DNA of 46,353 bases from JBDRHL01 sp043816955 (GCA_043816955.1 JBDRHL010000196.1:1-46353), one strand, 5' to 3'. Shown: positions 1-9,110, counted from the stretch's first letter. Numbers and translations: made by a program. Notes: generated from the sequence alone by a model not told the origin.

Positions 1-2
1 CG

Positions 3-92
3 GTGCTCTTTTTCCTTGCGCTCCACCAGCCGCTATATACTCGACAAAACAATTTTCAAAAAATGCTGAACGGGAGCCAAAAAGAAAAATGA
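3..92 (+). CDS. possible C-terminal end of an upstream gene (partial)
   Basis: The frame is open from the left edge to a TGA at 90-92. The last residues read ..LYTRQNNFQKMLNGSQKEK, a plausible hydrophilic C-terminus. The TGA overlaps the ATG of the next small gene as ATGA, the usual arrangement of coupled genes. Only 29 residues are visible, so no family can be named, and an open frame this short can occur by chance. Confidence 0.3.
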   Translation: MLFFLALHQPLYTRQNNFQKMLNGSQKEK

Positions 93-271
93 ATCCACCA
101 AAACGCAAAACCAAAAAACCCCCCGTCGAATCAAAAACAGAATCCATCCGCACCTCGGTATACCACCTCATCGAGCTAACCAGACTCCAAACCGCCATCT
201 TAACAGCCCTGGAAAAAAAACTAAAAAACAACCCCTCCGAATCCCGCCAACCCCCGCAAAAAAATCAGTAA
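89..271 (+). CDS. small basic hypothetical protein
   Basis: A 60-residue protein with a Lys/Pro-rich N-terminus, a central stretch that could form one amphipathic helix (about residues 22-45), and a polar Pro/Gln-rich tail. A GGGAG at 72-76 lies 12 bases before the ATG, rather far for a ribosome binding site. The ATG overlaps the stop of the preceding open frame. The same frame is also open upstream to the window edge, so the true start could lie further left. I do not recognise a family and see no membrane segment or signal peptide. Confidence 0.4.
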   Translation: MNPPKRKTKKPPVESKTESIRTSVYHLIELTRLQTAILTALEKKLKNNPSESRQPPQKNQ

Positions 272-420
272 ACCTTCGTGCTTCGAATTTTAACGGAAAA
301 ACCTGATTTTACCGTACCAAATGGCGCCGTAGTGTTAAACCCCCGCCGTCTTTTTCTTTACATGTTTTCCGGAGGGCAGAAAAATCTTTCCTCACCATCA
401 TCACCTCTCCGCCTTAATTC

Positions 421-450
421 GTCACCCCGAGCGAAGTCGAGGGGTCTGTC
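421..450 (+). repeat. dispersed repeat, CCCCGAGCGAAGTCGAGGGG type
   Basis: The core CCCCGAGCGAAGTCGAGGGG has CCCC and GGGG arms around a GAGCGAAGTCGA centre. This matches a short interspersed sequence found in intergenic DNA of many bacterial genomes. It lies in the 272-506 gap, where I see no gene. Confidence 0.45.
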
Positions 451-506
451 AAAATAACCCCGCAAAACGGCCCCTTGTCTTTCCACCCAAGTCTTGTTAT
501 ACGTTC

Positions 507-920
507 TTAGAATCTCGGGGGATTGTGTTTCGTGTCAATAACACCGGCCCTCATAATATAGAACCCGAGTTGCTCAAAGAACGGCTCCTCCGGTGGGCAG
601 AATGCAACCTGGGTGCATCTGATGCCCTGATCGATCACATAACGCACTGCAGCCTTGACTAGAGCAGAACCGATGCCGCGCCGCCGGCAATCCGGGTGGA
701 CCATCAGGTCTCCAAGAAATGCGTCGGAAACACCATCGCTTATCACCGAGACAAAACCAACAAGCGCATCATTTTGCCGAGCAGTAAAGTAAGCGAAAAG
801 CCGAGGCAAAATCTTCTCATATTCTCCTGCGCAACTGTCCCAACCAACAGCCGTTCTCAGCAAGGCAATTTCACCATCTGTTACCACTTCATTTCGAGCA
901 ATAACAATATCATTATCCAT
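507..920 (-). CDS. GNAT-family N-acetyltransferase
   Basis: A 137-residue single-domain acyltransferase of the GNAT fold, likely moving an acetyl group from acetyl-CoA to an amine. The acetyl-CoA pyrophosphate loop is seen as CRRRGIGSALV (about residues 78-88), after the strand FLGDLMVHPD. The C-terminal FFEQLGFYIM is the usual late strand/helix of the family. Length is normal for a complete domain. The ATG at 920 follows GGGGAAAGT. The substrate cannot be read from sequence. It stands alone among repeats and small genes, so context gives no pathway. Confidence 0.8.
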   Translation of the reverse strand: MDNDIVIARNEVVTDGEIALLRTAVGWDSCAGEYEKILPRLFAYFTARQNDALVGFVSVISDGVSDAFLGDLMVHPDCRRRGIGSALVKAAVRYVIDQGIRCTQVAFCPPEEPFFEQLGFYIMRAGVIDTKHNPPRF

Positions 921-999
921 ACTTTCCCCACTTCCAACAAAAAAACATTCAACACGATTTCCACTGATTTTATTCTGCCTTTACGCCAATATCAACCTT

Positions 1000-1021
1000 G
1001 TCCTGAGCTTGTCGAAGGATT
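1000..1021 (+). repeat. dispersed repeat, CCTGAGCTTGTCGAAGG type
   Basis: CCTGAGCTTGTCGAAGG is a second widely dispersed bacterial intergenic sequence. It lies between the GNAT gene and the next small gene. Confidence 0.45.
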
Positions 1022-1107
1022 GAAGCAATCTTCAATGCTTTTTCCTTTGTACTTGTTACTTTATACCCTTTATAATCCCTCTGACAACAATCCACTGGGA
1101 CCTCTCC

Positions 1108-1335
1108 TTATCGCTGTTTTCTTAACATTTCCAAAGCCTGCCTGAGCACATTGAACCGCTGCTTGGTAACTTTAATGTAATATCGCTCGCTTTTCTTTGC
1201 CCCTTCAACCAGTTCATTGGCAGCCATTGCCACAACAATCAATCTGTTCATATATGTCTTGCTGCTCTCCACCGCTTTATCGATTGTCCCAACCCCCGAC
1301 AAATCAAGCCTTTCAAAATCTTCTTCGCCAGCCAT
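1108..1335 (-). CDS. small protein, faintly RNA polymerase omega-like
   Basis: A 75-residue protein with an acidic N-terminus (MAGEEDFERLDLSG) and a basic helical C-terminus. The centre NRLIVVAMAANELVEGAKK resembles the omega/Rpb6 helix in which a conserved Arg is followed by hydrophobic residues, two alanines and an ELxxGA-like turn. The following segment matches less well, and the usual rpoZ neighbours (gmk, coaBC) are absent. The start ATG at 1335 has only a weak ribosome binding site. It could be a divergent omega subunit or simply an unknown small helical protein. Confidence 0.5.
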   Translation of the reverse strand: MAGEEDFERLDLSGVGTIDKAVESSKTYMNRLIVVAMAANELVEGAKKSERYYIKVTKQRFNVLRQALEMLRKQR

Positions 1336-1889
1336 TATCTTACGTGCCTAAAGGCACCCCTTTCCATAAAGCGCATACATTCTCCGCATCGCCTTTTGTC
1401 ATCGCGAGGAACGCAGCGACGCAGCAATCTTAACCAATCGAAACTTATATCAGGCAGGACTCAAAATTAAGAGCACCGCCGCAATCACGCTCGAGGAAGG
1501 CTCGGCAGAGCCTGTCGGGACGTAAAAGCAAACGGTGCTCTCTGCAGATAAACGTAGTGTCGCTGCTTCGTGCTAAAACCCGCCGAGGTCAGTTAAGCAT
1601 AAAACAAACGCTGCACTCCGTACACACAGAAAGCACCGAGCCTTCCAAACGCTCCCGATTCTGGAAACTGCCGATTTTCCTCGAAACGTCTGAAATCTCA
1701 GTGATTCAGATTTTATTGGCGGATGTCTCTCCGCCGATTATATTATCGACATTTCTCTGCCATCTGCAAGAGTTTTTTTGACTGGAATTGTTTTGACAAA
1801 ATAACCGCCGAAGAACTAAAATACATCGCCCCCTGCGATTTTTTTCATAACCGCAGCATGCACCTCACCTGAGAACAAATTCTATACCG
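1336..1889. other. gene-poor gap with repeats
   Basis: No gene is supported here. It holds a dispersed repeat (1398-1430) and an inverted repeat AGAGCACCG (1470-1478) / CGGTGCTCT (1533-1541). A 74-codon open frame at 1557-1781 has no ribosome binding site and no recognisable protein character. Confidence 0.5.
1398..1430 (+). repeat. dispersed repeat, GCGAGGAACGCAGCGACG type
   Basis: The core GCGAGGAACGCAGCGACGC followed by AGCAATCT matches a short sequence scattered through intergenic DNA of many unrelated bacterial genomes. It is the third repeat of this kind within one kilobase. Confidence 0.5.
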
Positions 1890-2690
1890 CTAGCTTTGCG
1901 CGCTGTTTATCTCCTTGCCGCAGTGTGGGCATCTTGTAGGTGCTTGTCTGTAACGGTCCAGCTCTTCAACAAATCCTGAACCAAGAATACCTGTTGGCAG
2001 TGCAAACATTCCGATACCAAGGATAGCAATTACCGAAGCTATTAGCTTCCCGACTTGTGTGATTGGATAAATATCACCATATCCAACAGTTGTTAGTGTT
2101 GCGACAGCCCACCACATGGTAGCTGGAATACTTGAGAAATTATCCGGCTGAGCCCTGTTCTCTACAAAGTACATCATGCATGATGCTATAACCAGAAGCA
2201 GCAAGAGTATAAATACCGAGCATACCAGTTGTTCTTTCTTTTGGGCAAGTACTCGTCGCAACAACTGCAAAGACTGGGAATATCTTCCGATCTTGGCCAC
2301 TCGGAATATTCGCATCATACGTACTGCTCGGAGAAAACGCAAATCAAGCCCGATAACAGGCAGATAAAAAGGAAGAATTGCAAGCAGATCAATTAAGGCT
2401 AATGGGGTAACTGAAAACCGTAAACGTCCTGTTAAGGGTTTGGTATATGCCGGATTTTCAACGCACGACCATATTCTAAGAATGTATTCAATAGAAAATA
2501 TTGCAACGGATACATACTCAAAACGACGAAATAGCAATGGCATAAGATTGTAAATACTATCAACCGACTCCAGTACCAATGCTATGACATTCAGACCGAT
2601 AAGGGTGATAATAAACACATCAAATCCTCTGCTTAAAGTGTCGCTAGGTCTGCCTACTGCCAATACTTCGTAAGTCCGCTTGCGTATCAT
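1890..2690 (-). CDS. voltage-gated-type potassium channel subunit
   Basis: A six-transmembrane ion channel. The S4 segment has arginines at roughly every third position (LRFLRAVRMMRIFRVAK). The pore helix and K+ selectivity filter TVGYGD follow at about residues 201-206, then the S6 helix. The C-terminus ends with CPHCG, half of a zinc ribbon, about 10 residues before the end. Length (266 aa) is normal for a bacterial Kv-like subunit without a regulatory domain. I chose ATG 2690, preceded by GAGG with 6-base spacing. A GTG at 2702 is in frame and overlaps the stop of the upstream HNH gene as TAGTG. The overlap implies translational coupling with that nuclease-like gene. Confidence 0.88.
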   Translation of the reverse strand: MIRKRTYEVLAVGRPSDTLSRGFDVFIITLIGLNVIALVLESVDSIYNLMPLLFRRFEYVSVAIFSIEYILRIWSCVENPAYTKPLTGRLRFSVTPLALIDLLAILPFYLPVIGLDLRFLRAVRMMRIFRVAKIGRYSQSLQLLRRVLAQKKEQLVCSVFILLLLLVIASCMMYFVENRAQPDNFSSIPATMWWAVATLTTVGYGDIYPITQVGKLIASVIAILGIGMFALPTGILGSGFVEELDRYRQAPTRCPHCGKEINSAQS

Positions 2691-2701
2691 TTGGCACCTC
2701 A

Positions 2702-4141
2702 CTATATCAAATCATCACCTTTCTCCAGATTACATCTTCGGCAAAGCAACTGAATGTTTTTTTCTGTATTTGCTCCGCCTTTTGAAAATGGAATTATATG
2801 ATCGAATTCAAGATAGTCATTGGCCCTGCACTTAACACATTTTCCCCCATCTCGTTGCCAAACGGCGACTTTAACAGAATCAGCAATATGTCTGGATTTA
2901 TCTTGACCTTCTGGTAGTAGTTCACGGCTGTAACGCCTTATCAGCGTCTCAAGAATTGCACCAAGAAGTTCCGATTCCTCTAAAAAATAATATCCTTGTC
3001 CGACACGTGTGGAACAATTTAATTCAACTGACTTTTTTCTAACGGTGATTCCAATAATTTTTCTGGGTTTGAACTCAAATGCTTTTTCTGGCGCATTAAA
3101 AATAATTCGTTCATTTGTTACATATAATTCGCCCGGAAAATCTTTGTAATCTCCTGAAGGTGTTATGTATCTATACATACATCTACTCTGCCAGTGACAA
3201 ATCTCTGTTGAATCAAGCATTGCATTGGTTCGGACGCGTGGTAAATTACCCTTTCTTATATTGGATAGGGTAATGGTGCGTTCGATCTCCTCTGTAAAAC
3301 ATGATATATCATCCTTGGAAAGCATTAATAATCTTTCCAGCCGCCTTAAAATTGCTTTTTCTTTATCTGTAATTTCTCCATCTTGACAGATCATTGTTAC
3401 AGTCCGATGGTACAGAGACTTCGCCTCTTTATTTGATATTTTTGCTGCCTCAGCGGGTGATAATCCCGTAGCTTGCGCATAGTTCTCTAACTCAATGAAT
3501 TCTTCATCTGTTAAAATACCATCTTGTGCAAATCGCCTAAACAAGGCGTTGTAACCTTGTATGACCGTTGTCCCTGTGGCATCAAGAGCCTCTTTTTCAG
3601 ACAGCCCCATTGTTCTGCGTAATTCTTGTAATTCTCTGTTTTCTCTCTTTGTGATAATCCCATCTGCAAGCCTGACATCTAGCTCACTTTTGTATTTATT
3701 TTGTTTTATTCTTTTTTCAATCAGGCTTGTTTGTGTTTTTGTTAACTCTAATCGATCCCCCAGTGTGGCCAAAGCTTGTCTTTCTTTGTCTGTAATAACA
3801 TTGTCCTGTAAAGCTTTTATTGCACATCTTTCATAGACTCGTTCACATGCATCAGTCAAACACTTACTGCTATATGTCTTAAAATCATCTAATGCAAACT
3901 TGTTCAGCCCGCATTCTTTTAAAGAATAAATAATGTCATGCGCAACGTTTTCAACTAATTCTCTACGATTTTCAATATAACCTTTCACAACCAGGATTAT
4001 GCCGACAAGAAATAGAAAAGACAATATAACACCCGCTGGAATTTTTCCAATTACAAACATCATTATTGAACTCAATAAAAAAAGAATGTTAAACGAAGTT
4101 ATAGCGATTAGAATCGCTGGTTCTTTGATAAGCTTGTTCAT
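2702..4141 (-). CDS. membrane-anchored HNH endonuclease-like protein with four 47-residue repeats
   Basis: A 479-residue protein of unusual build. Two N-terminal membrane segments (about 8-30 and 34-54) are followed by four helical repeats. Their acidic turns DNVITDKE, DGIITKRE, DGILTDEE and DGEITDKE start at residues 113, 160, 207 and 254, a strict 47-residue spacing. These resemble TerB-like or EF-hand-like modules. Residues about 320-375 look like a PH/GRAM-type beta domain (GELYVTNERIIFNA). A C-terminal HNH domain (about 422-478) has C435xxC438, D447-H448 and C467xxC470, so the metal and catalytic positions are present. It directly precedes and overlaps the K+ channel gene. The role is unknown. 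A membrane-tethered nuclease gated by a signal is inference. Confidence 0.85.
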   Translation of the reverse strand: MNKLIKEPAILIAITSFNILFLLSSIMMFVIGKIPAGVILSFLFLVGIILVVKGYIENRRELVENVAHDIIYSLKECGLNKFALDDFKTYSSKCLTDACERVYERCAIKALQDNVITDKERQALATLGDRLELTKTQTSLIEKRIKQNKYKSELDVRLADGIITKRENRELQELRRTMGLSEKEALDATGTTVIQGYNALFRRFAQDGILTDEEFIELENYAQATGLSPAEAAKISNKEAKSLYHRTVTMICQDGEITDKEKAILRRLERLLMLSKDDISCFTEEIERTITLSNIRKGNLPRVRTNAMLDSTEICHWQSRCMYRYITPSGDYKDFPGELYVTNERIIFNAPEKAFEFKPRKIIGITVRKKSVELNCSTRVGQGYYFLEESELLGAILETLIRRYSRELLPEGQDKSRHIADSVKVAVWQRDGGKCVKCRANDYLEFDHIIPFSKGGANTEKNIQLLCRRCNLEKGDDLI

Positions 4142-4953
4142 TTTCCCTTACCTCGAATAAACAACAACATGGGTATGCTGCATATACAGATTGTTCTGGA
4201 TACAAGCCATTCGCAGAAAAGTTCCACCCCCCAGATAAACACTTGAGAACCGCCCATTTTCTCCGCTCCTTTTCATCAGCCGACTATATCCAAAATTCTG
4301 CTCTGAGCGACGTCGAATGAGTTAGAACCCAAATTATATCCGAAGAACTCCATTACGCAATTCATCAATCCAAAATCACTAGCGAAATACAAATAAACCT
4401 CCGAGACTCTCAATCCCCTTATTCATTCTCTCCGGAAGGGATAAGCCCCAGCCCCTAATCCCCCTTCCTCTTTTCGCACCATTCCCGCAGGTCCGCATAA
4501 TCGTTACAACCGTTAAACTCGCTATATCTTAACACGAAAAAAAACGAAAAAATGGTATAAAAGCAGTACAAAACCGGGTAAGAATTGGGTAAAAAGATGC
4601 GCACTTTTCGCAAAAAATGACACAAAAATCCAAAAAAATTCACGTTTTTTCACTCCCCGAACCTTGATATTAGCCCAAAAACAAGCATTACCCCCCTCAA
4701 AAACTCCCCCAAAACCCCCAATTCCCGACCAGATTTTCCACATAACTCCCCTCGCGAAGCTCGCAATTCTTGCTCCTTTGCCATTTCTTTTTTCCCCAAA
4801 GCTTTTTTCTTCAACAAAAGGCCATGAATTCTAATTCCTGATTCACTACCCAACCGCTCCTGCAATATTATTATGGCGGTTTTTGCTGGATTTAGCCGAG
4901 CTGGAAGTTATAATCAGCCACAAATATGCACGGACGATTAAATTTCTACGTTC
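4142..4953. other. AT-rich gap without a convincing gene
   Basis: About 810 bases of low-complexity, A-rich (+ strand) sequence. Three overlapping open frames on the minus strand (4455-4865) are rich in Phe/Leu or Lys/Gly because of the base composition. They lack ribosome binding sites. A TATAAT at 4909-4914, with a poor TTGCTG at a 20-base distance, is the only promoter-like element before lptD. Confidence 0.5.
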
Positions 4954-4968
4954 TTGAGGCTTAAGGAA

Positions 4969-7900
4969 ATGCAAAAACCAGCACAATTCCAACACGCTGC
5001 CTTGGTTATAATACTGGCAGGTGCTTTATCTGCCTGTGCGGCAACGGTCAGCAACATGGAAACATTGTCAGGCCAGGACCTGCATCTGCTCGGCCCAAAA
5101 GTTCTCGTCCACCAGGCCGGCCCCGATCAGCACGTACTTGTCTTCGAGCAAGGCTTCTCGATGTCCATCGGAGCCAACCATCTTTCAGGCGACCGGGCCG
5201 TTGTCCGCCTAACCAGCCTCATCAGCAGCCATAGAGGCACCGAACGGGCGGATTACAAAGCAGAGGTTTTCCTGCAGGGCAACGTTTCGGTCAAAAAAGG
5301 GAAAACCGCAAAAACCACCGCCCTGCGGGAAAATATCCTTGAAAATGGCGAATCCCTCCTGGCCGAGTTCCTGGTAACCGGCGAGGTTTTCGTTACTGCT
5401 GACGAGCGAAAAACCGCTGATCCAGCAGGATTGAATCTATATCAGGAGTATCTAAGCGCGCTCAGCGCTACTCAGCCCCAGCCGGTCATACAACCCCAGG
5501 CACAGGTGCCTGCGTTCGAACCCGAACCTGTCACAGTTGAACAGGCCCTTGCCGCCCCAAAGCCCGGGCTGCTGGAGCAGATATTCCCTTCTAAAAAGGA
5601 AGTGCCCCAGCCGGCTGTCGAGGAAAAAGCCCCGACCTATCAGTATCCCGTCAACATTGCCGGCGTGGGGCAGACAGATCCAAATATCGAATCTACCCGC
5701 CTTTCGGACGATTCGCACATCGCAACCGTCGTCGGGCGGTTTTACCTGTGGCAGAAGCTTGACGACCAGGGCAACATGCTGGAGCTTCAGGCCGATACCG
5801 CCGTAATATTCTACATTACCGACCAGCTCCAGATGGGCAAGGCCGAGACTGGCGAGCAAGACCTGCTTGCAAGCGGTGCTGTTCAGGCCATATATCTCAG
5901 CGGCGACGTTATTATCACAGAAGGCAGACGGACAATACGGGCCGATGAGGCGTATTATGATTTTCAAAAGCGACAGGCTCTTGCCGTCAACAGCGTAATG
6001 CGAACTTACGACATAACTCGCGGTGTTCCAATTTACTTACGAGCCGCCAAACTCAGGCAGCTTGCGCAAAACAAATTCGCGGGAGAAAATATTATACTGA
6101 CAAACAGTGAATTCTACATGCCAAGGGTGTTCCTCGGCGCCTCAAGCGTGATCATTACTGATACTACAAACGTCGATGAGGAAGGAAAAAAGCTTTCAAA
6201 GGACCGCTATGATGTGCAGATGCGCGATGTAAAGCTCAAGCTCGATAAAACCACCCTTTTTTACTGGCCTTATATGAGAGGCAATTTTGAAAACCCGGAT
6301 ATTCCCATAAAAAGCGCCCACACCAGCTATGACAGCGAGTGGGGCGTCTCGGTTGAGACCAGATGGTATCTTGCAAAGCTTCTGGGTCTTCGCGAACCTG
6401 AAGGGGTAGACAGCACATTCGCTCTGGATTATTTCGGCAAACGCGGGATGGGAACCGGGGCCCAGATTCAATATCATAGTGACAATTACTTCGGAAATGT
6501 GCTCGGCTATGGGATGCGCGACACGGGCGAAGATGATCTTGGCCGCTCCAGTTTCCGCAAGGACATTGACCCGCCGAGAAAGACTCGCGGGCGTTTCAGA
6601 TTCCAGCATCGCCACTTTCTGCCTTATGACTGGCAGCTTACGCTGGAAACCAGCTATGCTTCCGATCAGCACTTTATCGAAGGATTTTACCGCAACGAAT
6701 TCGATGTCGGAAAAGAGCAGGAAACTATCGTACATCTCAAGCGCATCCGTGATAACTGGGGGCTGTCGATCCTGGGCAAATGGCGTATAAACAACTTCGT
6801 CGACAAGCTGCAGGAACTGCCTACCCTGGAATACCACAGGACAGGCCAGTCGCTTTTTGACGATAAATTCACGCTCTACAGCGATTCGCAGATCAGCAGG
6901 TACAAGCAGAGATTCGCAAACAACAGCACATTGATGATATCGGAGGAATTTTTCACCTTCGCATTTAATCGAACCGAGCTTGATCTGCCGATCAAGCTGG
7001 GCGTTTCGAAAGTGATTCCCTATATCGCCGGCACCTTCGGATATGACGACCGCTCAGGCTTTGCCAGGGGTCTTGTTGATGGAAGCGGCACAGGCACGTT
7101 TGGTGAAAAAGAGGTCTGGGTTGGCGAACTCGGCCTGCGGGCTTCGACGCAGCTACTGAAGTTATATCCAGATATAAAGTCGAAGCTCTGGGACGTTGAT
7201 GGCATCAAGCACATAATCCGCCCGAGCATACTGGCGGTTATGTTTGAAGAAAGCGATGATGTCGTTAAGCAGCGCAATCTTGTGAATCTGTCGCTGCTTC
7301 AGCGGTGGCAGACGAAACGCGGCCCTGCGGATGCCAGGCGAACGGTTGACTGGATGCGCCTGTTCACAGGGGTAACATTGGTAAGCGATGATGCCGGAGC
7401 TTCTGCCGGGCCGGACAAACTTCTCTGGAGCAGTCCGTTCACGCCTATGAAGCATTTCTCCACGCCGACGTTCTTTAACAATGACCTGATCACGGGCCTG
7501 CCGACGGTGGAAACATTCGGTGTTCGGCGCGACAGCTTTGATGCCGAATATGTGTGGCGCATTTCCGATACAACTGCTGTGCTCAGTGATTTGAATTACG
7601 ACATCCAAAGCGGCGTGGTCCAGCAGTATGATATAGGTTTTTCACGGCTTGTCTGGCCCAATCTGAGTTATTACATAGGAAGCCGGTACCTGAAGCGAAT
7701 TAACGTGCTGGGCGAAAAGGGAGCAAACCCGGTAACTGTCTCACTCAGTTATCAGATCAATCCCCGCTACTCAATTTCGCTTGCAAACACGTACGATTTC
7801 GATTATTCGGACCTCATCGAAACCGAGATAAATCTTATACGAAAATATAACCGGGTCTTTTATGCCCTTACTTTTCTGGATGATGAAACACGGGAACGCC

Positions 7901-7998
7901 AGTCAATTGTTTTCAGCATCTGGGCAGAGGGAGTTTCGGATATCGGGTTCGGTCCGGTCAGGCACGCCAGACTTGTAGGTTCGACGGTGAACTACTAG
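4969..7998 (+). CDS. lptD: LptD-like outer-membrane LPS-assembly protein
   Basis: A large outer-membrane protein (1009 aa from ATG 4969). A signal peptide ends in LSACA, which could also be a lipobox. The N-terminal third has OstA/LptA-like beta-jellyroll segments (GDVIITEGRRTIRADEAYYD, about residues 305-325). The rest alternates aromatic and charged residues as expected for a large beta-barrel, with an LptD-like stretch DNWGLSILGKWR and a C-terminal strand ending in VNY. Function by family: it inserts lipopolysaccharide or a similar glycolipid into the outer leaflet. Planctomycete-like barrels are divergent, so the substrate is uncertain. TTGAGG at 4954-4959 is the likely ribosome binding site for ATG 4969; TTG 4954 is an alternative start. 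Confidence 0.75.
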   Translation: MQKPAQFQHAALVIILAGALSACAATVSNMETLSGQDLHLLGPKVLVHQAGPDQHVLVFEQGFSMSIGANHLSGDRAVVRLTSLISSHRGTERADYKAEVFLQGNVSVKKGKTAKTTALRENILENGESLLAEFLVTGEVFVTADERKTADPAGLNLYQEYLSALSATQPQPVIQPQAQVPAFEPEPVTVEQALAAPKPGLLEQIFPSKKEVPQPAVEEKAPTYQYPVNIAGVGQTDPNIESTRLSDDSHIATVVGRFYLWQKLDDQGNMLELQADTAVIFYITDQLQMGKAETGEQDLLASGAVQAIYLSGDVIITEGRRTIRADEAYYDFQKRQALAVNSVMRTYDITRGVPIYLRAAKLRQLAQNKFAGENIILTNSEFYMPRVFLGASSVIITDTTNVDEEGKKLSKDRYDVQMRDVKLKLDKTTLFYWPYMRGNFENPDIPIKSAHTSYDSEWGVSVETRWYLAKLLGLREPEGVDSTFALDYFGKRGMGTGAQIQYHSDNYFGNVLGYGMRDTGEDDLGRSSFRKDIDPPRKTRGRFRFQHRHFLPYDWQLTLETSYASDQHFIEGFYRNEFDVGKEQETIVHLKRIRDNWGLSILGKWRINNFVDKLQELPTLEYHRTGQSLFDDKFTLYSDSQISRYKQRFANNSTLMISEEFFTFAFNRTELDLPIKLGVSKVIPYIAGTFGYDDRSGFARGLVDGSGTGTFGEKEVWVGELGLRASTQLLKLYPDIKSKLWDVDGIKHIIRPSILAVMFEESDDVVKQRNLVNLSLLQRWQTKRGPADARRTVDWMRLFTGVTLVSDDAGASAGPDKLLWSSPFTPMKHFSTPTFFNNDLITGLPTVETFGVRRDSFDAEYVWRISDTTAVLSDLNYDIQSGVVQQYDIGFSRLVWPNLSYYIGSRYLKRINVLGEKGANPVTVSLSYQINPRYSISLANTYDFDYSDLIETEINLIRKYNRVFYALTFLDDETRERQSIVFSIWAEGVSDIGFGPVRHARLVGSTVNY

Positions 7999-8072
7999 AC
8001 AGCCGGGCCAAAATTGAACCATCTGCATATTGTCGGAGTAGGTATATTGTAAGTATATTTAAGGAGTAATTG

Positions 8073-9023
8073 ATGGCTTTGGTGGATACAAAAAAGATGT
8101 TCGGGATGGCTTACAGGAATGGCTATGCCATAGGCGCTTTCAACGTGAACAATATGGAAATCACGCAGGGGATAGTAGCCGCTGTTGCAGAGGAAAAAGC
8201 CCCATTGATACTTCAGATTTCCAGGGGCGCCAGGAAATATGCCAGCATGAGTTATCTCAGGGCGATAATAGACGTCGCAGTTGAGGAAAATCCCGATATT
8301 CCCATTGTAATGCATCTCGACCATGGCGACAGCGTTGAGACGTGTATGCAATGTGTAGACGACGGCTTTACCTCGGTAATGATTGACGCTTCACATCAGC
8401 CGTTTGAAGAAAATGTTGAGATGACCAGGAAGGTGGTTGAATACGCCCACGCCCAAGGGGTGGTCGTTGAAGCGGAGCTGGGGCAACTGGGAGGCATTGA
8501 AGAGGATGTTGTCGGAGTGTCGGGGGACGATATTTCAAAGCATCTGACTGACCCGGACCAGGTTGTGGAATTTGTGAATCGCACAGGCTGTGATTCGCTG
8601 GCAGTTGCCATAGGGACAAGCCACGGGGCATACAAATTCAAGTCTGAACCGAAGCTGGCTTTCGATGTGGTGGCTGAAGTCGCTGAGAAGCTGCCCGGCT
8701 TTCCGCTTGTCATGCACGGCTCAAGCAGCGTACTCCGGGAGTTCAGGGACCTGATTAACAAGTATGGCGGCAAGATGCCCAACGCTATGGGCGTGCCGGA
8801 AGAAGCGATCAGCAAGGCTGCTAAAATGGCTGTGTGCAAGGTCAACATTGACACCGATCTTCGAATGGCTCTTACCGCTAAAATTCGCCAGGTTTTTGCA
8901 GAAAATCCCGGTGAGTTCGATCCTCGAAAATACCTTGGGCCGGGCAGAGAGGCTATCAAGAGCATGGTTAAGCACAAGCTTCAGGTTCTAGGTTGTGCGG
9001 GCAAAGCGGCTGAGTGCAACTGA
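8073..9023 (+). CDS. fba: class II fructose-bisphosphate aldolase
   Basis: A zinc-dependent aldolase that cleaves fructose 1,6-bisphosphate to dihydroxyacetone phosphate and glyceraldehyde 3-phosphate in glycolysis and gluconeogenesis. It is 316 residues, normal for the family. The start MALVDTKKMFGMAYRNGYAIGAFN is typical, and the metal site HLDHGDS (H81, D83, H84) is present, as are later family segments such as MHGSSSV and VCKVNIDTDLR. AAGGAG at 8061-8066 lies 6 bases before ATG 8073, which I prefer over the TTG three bases earlier. It follows lptD by about 75 bases and precedes the protease gene by about 90. Confidence 0.95.
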   Translation: MALVDTKKMFGMAYRNGYAIGAFNVNNMEITQGIVAAVAEEKAPLILQISRGARKYASMSYLRAIIDVAVEENPDIPIVMHLDHGDSVETCMQCVDDGFTSVMIDASHQPFEENVEMTRKVVEYAHAQGVVVEAELGQLGGIEEDVVGVSGDDISKHLTDPDQVVEFVNRTGCDSLAVAIGTSHGAYKFKSEPKLAFDVVAEVAEKLPGFPLVMHGSSSVLREFRDLINKYGGKMPNAMGVPEEAISKAAKMAVCKVNIDTDLRMALTAKIRQVFAENPGEFDPRKYLGPGREAIKSMVKHKLQVLGCAGKAAECN

Positions 9024-9110
9024 TAACCAAAAAGCAATTACAGAAAACAAACTGAAAGAGCCGGCCGGGCGACTTCCTGTGGAACTGGTTATTATGATGT
9101 ATTGTGAGAT

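Noticed and set aside
1557..1781. 74-codon open frame on the + strand
   Set aside because: No ribosome binding site, lies among repeats, and the residues show no protein-like pattern.
4455..4865. Three overlapping minus-strand frames rich in Phe/Leu or Lys/Gly
   Set aside because: Their composition follows from the A-rich + strand; no start signals and no domain pattern.
6196..6837. 213-codon minus-strand frame inside lptD
   Set aside because: Antisense shadow of a clear gene; no ribosome binding site and no recognisable motif.
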